A DNA stretch of 64,000 nt from an uncultured Ruminiclostridium sp. (GTDB lineage: Bacteria > Bacillota > Clostridia > Oscillospirales > Ruminococcaceae). Position 1 is the stretch's first letter, and each line of letters begins with the position of its first letter. The notes beneath the pieces are model-generated. The model had not been told where the DNA came from. It did no database searches and worked only from the letters and a program-made list of their open reading frames with translations. The stretch spans positions 203,821 to 267,820 of the forward strand of contig CAKSTB010000002.1 in the NCBI GenBank assembly GCA_934490165.1, in the 5' to 3' direction. Shown here one piece after another: positions 54,101-61,025 of the stretch. Made by a program: the position numbers and the translations under genes.

Positions 54101-55317
54101 CCCTCGTGTGGAGGGCGACATAAACTCGATGATTTTCATATTGAGTGGATTGAATTTCAATCCTCGCCCTCGTGTGGAGGGCGACGAATGAAGCGTTCTG
54201 CAAGATAACATACGGTCGGCATTTCAATCCTCGCCCTCGTGTGGAGGGCGACAAAGAATTTTGTTGATGATGTAATCAATAATCATATTTCAATCCTCGC
54301 CCTCGTGTGGAGGGCGACTTTATTGCGGCAGTTGGATACTTTGACGCTTTCCGATTTCAATCCTCGCCCTCGTGTGGAGGGCGACTGCAACGCTTGACGA
54401 TCTGACGATATTTAATTACATTTCAATCCTCGCCCTCGTGTGGAGGGCGACTCGCCCTCGTGTGGAGGGCGACATATAGCTGAAATTTCAATCCTCGCCC
54501 TCGTGTGGAGGGCGACCCTCAGTAGTTTTTCTATTTCTGATGTTGTAAACATTTCAATCCTCGCCCTCGTGTGGAGGGCGACATTTTTCAACCATTCTCC
54601 GGTATTATCTTCTTTATAGATTTCAATCCTCGCCCTCGTGTGGAGGGCGACGCGCTTGCGTGGTCAATCGTTAAATGTACATCAGATTTCAATCCTCGCC
54701 CTCGTGTGGAGGGCGACATGCAACGCTTGATGATTTGACTATTTTCAATTATATTTCAATCCTCGCCCTCGTGTGGAGGGCGACTCCCATTCCGTGTACA
54801 AATTAACAGCACCTTGAAATTTCAATCCTCGCCCTCGTGTGGAGGGCGACATCACATCCTTTAAAAATGATCACGATAAACATCAATATTTCAATCCTCG
54901 CCCTCGTGTGGAGGGCGACGTTTGGCTTGTACAGCGATTTACAGTGCTGTTTTTATTTCAATCCTCGCCCTCGTGTGGAGGGCGACTGTTCTTGAACAAA
55001 ATCTAACATTTCTTTAACATATTTCAATCCTCGCCCTCGTGTGGAGGGCGACAAATAGTGCCTTCGACATAGATTTTCCGTTACAGATTTCAATCCTCGC
55101 CCTCGTGTGGAGGGCGACTTATGCGTTTGATTCGGGGTATCTCATTCCTGATATTTCAATCCTCGCCCTCGTGTGGAGGGCGACACATTTGGCACAAAAT
55201 AAACGACTGCTTCAAAGTATTTCAATCCTCGCCCTCGTGTGGAGGGCGACTATCAATGCCTTGCTTTCGTTCTTCGAGCTGTAGTATTTCAATCCTCGCC
55301 CTCGTGTGGAGGGCGAC
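48183..55317 (-). CRISPR. Type I-C CRISPR array, 108 repeats and 107 spacers
   Basis: I located 108 starts of the 32-bp repeat at an average pitch of 66.4 bases; spacers are 33-37 bases. In transcript sense (minus strand) the repeat begins GTCGCCCTCC and ends GAGGATTGAAAT, with a CGCCCTC/GAGGGCG stem and the 11-nt handle that Cas5c leaves. The leader end is at 55317 next to cas2. The far end decays: the repeat at 48183 carries several changes and a shorter repeat-like scrap ends at 48160. Repeats at 48446 and 50704 each have one change. Long open frames through the array are artefacts of the repeat. Confidence 0.99.
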
Positions 55318-55491
55318 AGCAAATTTATACAAAAATCAGCGCTATTTCAGGAGTAAATACAACATTTCAAATATGATTTCTCCTGTTAAACCGATCGCAT
55401 ATAAATTTGCGCTTTGATAATTTCCTTTATAAGTAAATTATCGTGTGCGAATGTCCACAGAAAAATCTGCGAGCTATACATTCGCGCAAAG
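55318..55491 (-). promoter_or_regulatory. CRISPR leader
   Basis: AT-rich 174 bases between cas2 and the first repeat. Contains GCGAATGT (55447-55454) facing ACATTCGC (55478-55485), a possible IHF-like or acquisition-site fold, and TATAAA eight bases before the first repeat in transcript sense, a possible -10. No gene. Confidence 0.8.
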
Positions 55492-55782
55492 TTAAAAAAT
55501 TAAAGGTTCTTCAACCTTGATAGCCGGTTTAGCGCCATAATGCTCAACCCGGTTTGAATATTTATCGCCGAGATTATAAAACCGTAAACTATCTTTTTCA
55601 GTATCGATAAGCTTTGTAAGCTTGAATTTCAACTCGCGAGCCTGTGCCGCATCGACAACACATTCAAATACGGAATTCTGAACTCTGATACCGTAATTGA
55701 TACATTGCTTTGCGACTTTTCTGAGTCGGCTCTTTCCCTCCGATGTTTCAGTATTAACATCATAAGTTATCAGCAAAAGCAT
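55492..55782 (-). CDS. cas2: CRISPR adaptation endoribonuclease Cas2
   Basis: 96 residues: MLLLITYDVNTETSEGKSRLRKVAKQC, ferredoxin-like fold with the conserved Asp after beta-1 and the GIRVQNSVFECVVD segment. Cas2 bridges two Cas1 dimers in the spacer integrase. Starts two bases after the cas1 stop. Confidence 0.97.
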   Translation of the reverse strand: MLLLITYDVNTETSEGKSRLRKVAKQCINYGIRVQNSVFECVVDAAQARELKFKLTKLIDTEKDSLRFYNLGDKYSNRVEHYGAKPAIKVEEPLIF

Positions 55783-55784
55783 AT

Positions 55785-56816
55785 CTACCTCCAGAGCAGC
55801 ATGGGGTATTCATCAAGGTCACCCCTGATATAGCGCGAAAGCAGTAGTGCCTGAACATACGGTAACAAGCCCCACTCGACCTTTTCTTTGAGGAATGGAT
55901 GAGTTACCGCTTCCTGTTTTCTGCTTTGCCAATGTGTAAGGAAAAGTTTCCTACCGTCTTCGCTAAGCAATACTGCACCGTCTTCCCTCACATCAAAATC
56001 ATCGTTCCCGATTATGCGTTTGTTGATAAGACTTACAACAAATCTGTCACACATAATTGCACGGAATTCTTCAACAAGATCCAACACAAGAGAGCGTCTG
56101 CCGGGACGATCAGTATGCATAAATCCCACATAAGGGTCAAGTCCGACTGCTTCAAGAGCTGATGTACACATACCTGTTGCAATTGAATATGCAAATGAAA
56201 GCAAAGCATTCACGTTATCCAGGGGCGGACGCTTGCTACGCACAGTAAAACGGAATTCATCCTTCTGCTGTAAGATCAGCTCGTCAAATACCGAAAAGTA
56301 CAGTTGTGCCGATTCGCCCTCAATTCCTCGCAGAGTATCAATATCGGTAACATTCCGACACTTCAATATTGCCTGCGAAAGAAGCTCGGAGCGGCTTTTC
56401 AGCTTTTCTACATCTACCTGCAGGGAATGATCCCTGACTGCTCTATCAATAACATAGCGGCTGTTGTAAAGCTTTCCTATGATAAAGTTTCTTGCTATTG
56501 CAAGACTTCTCTCTTCATTATCCGCAATGCGATACTGCTCTCTTCTGAGATAAACATTTCCGCTCACCGCGCCCTCGGCTCTGGCAAGAAATTTTCCGCT
56601 GCGGCTCATAAAGTTGAGCCCGATATTCTCTTCTGTGCACTTATTCATAAGCGCCGGACTGGCTCCTCTGCCCCCGAACACAACTATATCTTCGATATTG
56701 TGTAGCGGAAGCCTGATTTCGGTGTCGTCTTTTGCCCGCATCACAATATTCTCACCATCAAGAAACAGATACTTATCCGGAGTTGTGATATAAAGCGTAT
56801 TTCTGAGTTTTCTCAT
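55785..56816 (-). CDS. cas1: CRISPR integrase Cas1 (subtype I-C)
   Basis: 343 residues. N-terminal beta domain (LRNTLYITTPDKYLFLDGENIV), catalytic Glu in IEGESAQLYF, His in VGFMHTDRPGRRSLVLDLVEEFR with the following Asp and Glu. Overlaps the cas4 stop by 4 bases. It integrates new spacers at the leader end. Confidence 0.98.
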   Translation of the reverse strand: MRKLRNTLYITTPDKYLFLDGENIVMRAKDDTEIRLPLHNIEDIVVFGGRGASPALMNKCTEENIGLNFMSRSGKFLARAEGAVSGNVYLRREQYRIADNEERSLAIARNFIIGKLYNSRYVIDRAVRDHSLQVDVEKLKSRSELLSQAILKCRNVTDIDTLRGIEGESAQLYFSVFDELILQQKDEFRFTVRSKRPPLDNVNALLSFAYSIATGMCTSALEAVGLDPYVGFMHTDRPGRRSLVLDLVEEFRAIMCDRFVVSLINKRIIGNDDFDVREDGAVLLSEDGRKLFLTHWQSRKQEAVTHPFLKEKVEWGLLPYVQALLLSRYIRGDLDEYPMLLWR

Positions 56817-57475
56817 TCACTGTCCCCTTTCAGACGGTTTCTTATATATTCGGATGCAGACGAAGAAGTTGCCGCAGGAAGACATAGATCATTCATCGAA
56901 CAGGCTTTACAACTCTTACTCTTCTTTACCACGGGAGTGTGGTGTGCGCTGTATAGTCTGTGCATTTCATTGACTACAGAAGAAAGCCTTTCTCTGAGCT
57001 CCTTTGTAAATTCCACTTTTACACGCCGTCTTATCTCTCCGTAATACATATAACCGTACGGTATGTCACAGCACAGCATTTCCTCAAGGCAGACAGCCTG
57101 TGCGATAAGCTGAAGATCATTACAATCGCTGTCTATGGGTTTTCCGCGTTTGTATTCCACAGGTATGACGCTGTATTTACCTTCTCTGCCGAAAAGACCG
57201 ATCCCGTCTTTCGATTTATGAAATTCAACTATATCGCATTCGCCGCTGATTCCGTATTCTGATGATGAAACCGGCATACTTCTGGTAATAATAACATCTC
57301 TACGCGTTTCGGTAAAATCTCCGTCGTGTGCATTACGATGAAGAATATTGCCGTCAACAGTCAGGTAATTATCATTCCACTGCATTTCTATATATGACAA
57401 TGCCCATCGCCTTTTACAGAACACAAAATGCTCTATGCCGGAAATCATCAGATATTCATCTTCGTTATAACTCAT
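56813..57475 (-). CDS. cas4: CRISPR-associated exonuclease Cas4
   Basis: 220 residues, RecB-like nuclease. The first Cys of the Fe-S cluster is in HFVFCKRRWAL and the other three in CKACSMNDLCLP near the C-terminus. Asp/Glu/Lys nuclease residues lie in GECDIVEFH and VIPVEYKRGKP. Cas4 trims pre-spacers and checks the PAM. Overlaps cas7 and cas1 by a few bases. Confidence 0.96.
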   Translation of the reverse strand: MSYNEDEYLMISGIEHFVFCKRRWALSYIEMQWNDNYLTVDGNILHRNAHDGDFTETRRDVIITRSMPVSSSEYGISGECDIVEFHKSKDGIGLFGREGKYSVIPVEYKRGKPIDSDCNDLQLIAQAVCLEEMLCCDIPYGYMYYGEIRRRVKVEFTKELRERLSSVVNEMHRLYSAHHTPVVKKSKSCKACSMNDLCLPAATSSSASEYIRNRLKGDSE

Positions 57476-58356
57476 TACATATTATCAATTATTTCAGGCT
57501 GAACAGCGCCCTCGGGATTATTTAGTATAATATCATAATCATTTACCGAAGTAGCCGCTTTTCCTTTAAGCTCAGCTTTTTCCTTTATCTGAACCGAATT
57601 ATGTATCTTAGCAGAAGATACCGTAGGAGTTTTACTGTCATGCTTCCACCAATAAACTCTGCATACCTGCATACTACCCTCCGGACGAGCAGAAGAGCAA
57701 TCGTTTTCAAACAGTGTTGCAAGCGCCTGCTTTATCTTTTCCGCATCTTCATCACTGAAGCCTGTCTTTTCGGCAAGCTGGCAGTTGATACTGCCTTTGA
57801 AAACATACAGTCCGAATTCTATGCGATGCTTATAACCAAGTGTAGATGAATCCTTTTCATTTTTTCCGCTTTCGCTATTAACACTTTTGGTTATCCTCAT
57901 GCTTGATATATATATAGGCGAAACACTCTTAGCTATACTGAGCGACACCGGTCCTCTTACACTTGCTGAAACATTTTCGTCTTTAGTTTTTCCCTTAAGC
58001 GCAAATACCTGACCGAAGCTGCGAACATCTATCCACTGTTCACAAGCGATTCTTGCATACTCATCTTTGTCTGTATTTTTGCCCGAAGATACTTTTTTGA
58101 GTTCTTCACAGGAATCCGCTCTTGCTCTTAAGCTGTCACATCCGTCATCGCATTTGTCGTCACTCTGTACGAATATTTTTTCGTCCATGTCCTGAAGTCG
58201 ATTGCGTATTTTACGCTTGATGCAAACATCCGAGATCTCGCCCAAGCCCTGAGAGTTTATTCTGGGGCAGTTTCCGCTTAATGGGTCGCCATTAGGGTTT
58301 GCGTCTGTAGCTGAGATAATAACCTCAAAATCTATCTTGTTTGTTAATGTGCTCAT
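57475..58356 (-). CDS. cas7: Cascade backbone subunit Cas7 (Csd2)
   Basis: 293 residues. DFEVIISATDANPNGDPLSGNCPRINSQGLGEISDVCIKRKIRN is the classic Csd2/Csh2 N-terminus. VRSFGQVFALKG and GPVSLSIAKSVSP follow. Several copies coat the crRNA spacer. GGAGGATAAG precedes the ATG. Confidence 0.97.
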   Translation of the reverse strand: MSTLTNKIDFEVIISATDANPNGDPLSGNCPRINSQGLGEISDVCIKRKIRNRLQDMDEKIFVQSDDKCDDGCDSLRARADSCEELKKVSSGKNTDKDEYARIACEQWIDVRSFGQVFALKGKTKDENVSASVRGPVSLSIAKSVSPIYISSMRITKSVNSESGKNEKDSSTLGYKHRIEFGLYVFKGSINCQLAEKTGFSDEDAEKIKQALATLFENDCSSARPEGSMQVCRVYWWKHDSKTPTVSSAKIHNSVQIKEKAELKGKAATSVNDYDIILNNPEGAVQPEIIDNM

Positions 58357-58358
58357 AA

Positions 58359-58736
58359 TTACTTATCCTCCTTGTTATCGTCTGTTTTCTTAGTGTATAA
58401 TTCGTTTACCTGACAGCTGTATGCGTGCAGGAATTCCGGTGACAACGGCGAATTGTTATTAAACTCGTCATGTTCAAACATTGAAGTAATTTCGTTTATC
58501 ATACGTTCATAGTAAACGCTTCCGCCTCTGTTCATTCTTTTCAGATAAGGCATAAGGCTTTTATATATGATTTCCCACGTCTGGGACGGATGATTTGAAA
58601 ATGCCTCAAAAAAGCGTTTTGCGTTTGTCGTGCGACTTTCTTCTTTTGAATAAGTAGACGCTTCCGCCACATCGGCTACAGCAAGCAGTCTGCCGTAAAG
58701 ATAATCTCTGCTGTGACTTTCTTTATCAAGTGCCAT
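58359..58736 (-). CDS. cas11c: Small subunit Cas11c from an internal start in cas8c
   Basis: An in-frame ATG at 58736 (MALDKESHSRDYLYGRLLAVAD) has AAGGAGAG (58750-58743) six bases upstream, a strong ribosome site inside a coding region. The product would be 125 residues, all helical, and match the small subunit that type I-C systems make from the 3' end of cas8c. It would form the Cascade belly that holds the non-target strand. Confidence 0.85.
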   Translation of the reverse strand: MALDKESHSRDYLYGRLLAVADVAEASTYSKEESRTTNAKRFFEAFSNHPSQTWEIIYKSLMPYLKRMNRGGSVYYERMINEITSMFEHDEFNNNSPLSPEFLHAYSCQVNELYTKKTDDNKEDK

Positions 58737-60176
58737 TGTACACTCTCCTTTTGTCTCAATAATTTTTTTTCGTATCATACCACAGGCACAGTTAACGACT
58801 TTTTTCCAGTTTTTTTCGTTTTTTTCTCCGAATGAATTGTATCTGCAAGCTCTTATAAATAACTGATTAACTATATCCGGCGGTATTCTTCCGCCGCCGA
58901 CTATATACGGAATCAGCCGTTGTAAAACTTCTTTTCTGTGTTTTTTTTCATTGCTATCAAATATACCATATACACAGTCGGCAATCTCATACACAGAGAA
59001 AGAACGGCGGTTGCCATAGCATATCCATGATGTATCATCATGCCACTTAGCAAGATTACTGATATAGTCGGAAGTGGCAAGCTCGGCATATTCGGTAATT
59101 GACAGTCTGCCCGGTGTTGCGCTGTCGAACATCATAAGCATTGTCTGCGAGGTGGGGCCGTACTTATTTTGCGTTCCCATAAGCGATTTTCTGGTAAGAT
59201 CCCTGTTTATCTTTCCGGTGGTTGCTGTTTGCTCATTCTCATCGTTAAAATCATCGTCATCATCTTCAAAAACACATTTCTGCGTTGCATCGGGCACTTC
59301 TATAAGACTGTCCTCCCAGACAAGAACACAAAGTCCGTCAACATTTATACCCTGATTTGCAATAAGGCACTTAAGTGCATTGTGCATTCTCTGAGAGTAG
59401 TCATAGCTTATTGATGTTGCCTGCGTCTTATCAGAAAACCTTCCTCTGTAGGAAAAACCGCTTGTATCATTTGTCGAAAACAGCTTTGCCGAATCACCGG
59501 GATTACGTATGTACTTGGGGTGCGTATATGTTGCGGACAATTCTTCTCCGGTTGCATAGCATAATTGCTTATCATCTGATAAGCTCGCATTGAACCTTTC
59601 AAAGCTTTCAAACATTTCTGTGTTTTTCCACGCCTTTTTTCCGTCAACAATAAATCTTACAAGTGCATCGGTCTGTGGTGTTGTTGCTATCTTATCATCA
59701 GAAAGCTTCCCGGTTTCGCTGTCAACATTAAGCACACCGGCATCAACAAGGTCTTTTACCAGCGTTCCTTTAGACAGATACTCATACACAGCTTTTATGA
59801 CCTTATTATCCGGATCAAAGTCGCACCATTTTTTCAAGCCTTCCATATACATATCATAAAATTTACGGTCTGTATATTTTCCTGTACCGTATATGTGATA
59901 GTCACCGGCAAGATACATCAGCTTATCTTCAAACGGATGCGGATAGTTAGGACTTGTTCTGGATCCTGATGCGGCAGTTACCGGTATAACAGTCGGAGCA
60001 TCCGATTTATCGACCTTTTCTACAAAGCCCAGTGGCGGTATAGTACCGTCAAGGTTCAAGGAAACCGTTATCTGTGCATTCTGTCTTGAATGTGCTATCG
60101 GAAGTATTCCGCTGTCTTCCTCCAAGCAGAGCACATTATACGCGTTGGCGAGTTTTTCAGTCCAGCTCAATATCAT
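58359..60176 (-). CDS. cas8c: Cascade large subunit Cas8c (Csd1)
   Basis: About 605 residues. SWTEKLANAYNVLCLEEDSGILPIAHSRQNAQITVSLN is the Csd1 N-terminus. GYRGRFSDKTQATSISYDYSQRMHNALKCLI and LSITEYAELATSDYISNLAKWHDDTSW match the family. It recognises the PAM and recruits Cas3. The start is uncertain: GGAGG (60183-60179) is only two bases from ATG 60176 but eight from the in-frame TTG at 60170, which would give MSWTEKL. It overlaps the cas5 end. The C-terminal part is also translated separately as Cas11c. Confidence 0.95.
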   Translation of the reverse strand: MILSWTEKLANAYNVLCLEEDSGILPIAHSRQNAQITVSLNLDGTIPPLGFVEKVDKSDAPTVIPVTAASGSRTSPNYPHPFEDKLMYLAGDYHIYGTGKYTDRKFYDMYMEGLKKWCDFDPDNKVIKAVYEYLSKGTLVKDLVDAGVLNVDSETGKLSDDKIATTPQTDALVRFIVDGKKAWKNTEMFESFERFNASLSDDKQLCYATGEELSATYTHPKYIRNPGDSAKLFSTNDTSGFSYRGRFSDKTQATSISYDYSQRMHNALKCLIANQGINVDGLCVLVWEDSLIEVPDATQKCVFEDDDDDFNDENEQTATTGKINRDLTRKSLMGTQNKYGPTSQTMLMMFDSATPGRLSITEYAELATSDYISNLAKWHDDTSWICYGNRRSFSVYEIADCVYGIFDSNEKKHRKEVLQRLIPYIVGGGRIPPDIVNQLFIRACRYNSFGEKNEKNWKKVVNCACGMIRKKIIETKGECTMALDKESHSRDYLYGRLLAVADVAEASTYSKEESRTTNAKRFFEAFSNHPSQTWEIIYKSLMPYLKRMNRGGSVYYERMINEITSMFEHDEFNNNSPLSPEFLHAYSCQVNELYTKKTDDNKEDK

Positions 60177-60921
60177 CACCTCCGCCTATAAAGTCAAATT
60201 CCTCAAGTCCGCTGAAATTATCATGCTCCTTGCCGAACGGCTTTATTTTCATATCACGGATATGCCTTTTCTGAGATTCGGGTATATCATTCGGGTGAAC
60301 AAACTTTATAACCCCGTCCTTCATCACAGGTCGCCAGAATCTGACGGTAAGCTTACCCTTGTCTTCTTCCCTTTCCGCTTCATCTGCGTAAGTGATACCG
60401 TGATACATAAAGCCGTATGGAATTTCAGTGCCCTGATAATAGCTTACGCCTTCATCATAGTCGCACGGTTCGACATAGCCCATACACTCCCTTGTTCCGA
60501 GGAATATATCACGTCTGCCGCCGCGCTGTATCATGCGCTTTGCAATATTGTGGTGCTTGTTTTCGTTCCTGTCTTCTTTAAGCTCGGGACGATTGTCATT
60601 CCATTCAAAGTGGGCTCTTACCCTGTACTCCACATCTTTAAGATAGGTGTAATACGCGAGGTCATTATTACCGCCGCCGTATTTTATCGGACGTATACCT
60701 TTACGCTCCATGGAGATTTTATTCATCACCCTGCACTCGTCTATCACCCAGATGATGGTCGGCTTCCAGTATACACTCATCAGTATACCTTTAAGCGCTT
60801 CGTAAGTGGGTATGGGATAACTGAATTTTTCTCCGCCGGGACGTGTCAGTACGTCTGAAAACAGCGCGAAATCTCCGCTCACCTTGAACTCGACAATATT
60901 ATCGTGTTCGGTTTTGCTCAA
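60157..60921 (-). CDS. cas5c: crRNA-processing nuclease Cas5c (Cas5d)
   Basis: 254 residues. VEFKVSGDFALFSDVLTRPGGEKFSYPIPTYEALKGILMSVYWKP is the Cas5 type I-C signature; WVIDECRVMNKI, RRDIFLGTRECMGYV follow. In type I-C this protein replaces Cas6: it cuts at the base of the repeat hairpin and keeps the 5' handle. GGAGGTAAG precedes the ATG; cas8c overlaps its end. Confidence 0.97.
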   Translation of the reverse strand: MSKTEHDNIVEFKVSGDFALFSDVLTRPGGEKFSYPIPTYEALKGILMSVYWKPTIIWVIDECRVMNKISMERKGIRPIKYGGGNNDLAYYTYLKDVEYRVRAHFEWNDNRPELKEDRNENKHHNIAKRMIQRGGRRDIFLGTRECMGYVEPCDYDEGVSYYQGTEIPYGFMYHGITYADEAEREEDKGKLTVRFWRPVMKDGVIKFVHPNDIPESQKRHIRDMKIKPFGKEHDNFSGLEEFDFIGGGDDIELD

Positions 60922-61025
60922 AATTCTTACCTCCTTTATTTTCGGGTTTTATTGTGACTAAAGCCCGTATTTTTTTGATCAGTCATTATATGTCAACCCA
61001 TTTTGCATAGGCTGTGCATCATACG

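Noticed and set aside
48183..55317. Plus-strand transcription of the array.
   Set aside because: The repeat in the minus sense ends in the GGATTGAAA handle, the leader and cas2 are at the high-coordinate end, and decay is at the low end.
48183..55317. Spacers that target genes inside this window.
   Set aside because: By eye I found no long match between any array spacer and the rest of the window; a computed search would be needed to be sure.
48149..55417. Many open frames of 60-200 codons on both strands across the array, with repeated ISILALVWRAT, FNPRPRVEGD or SPSTRGRGLK peptides.
   Set aside because: They are translations of the CRISPR repeat, which lacks stops in several frames. No start signals or protein families.
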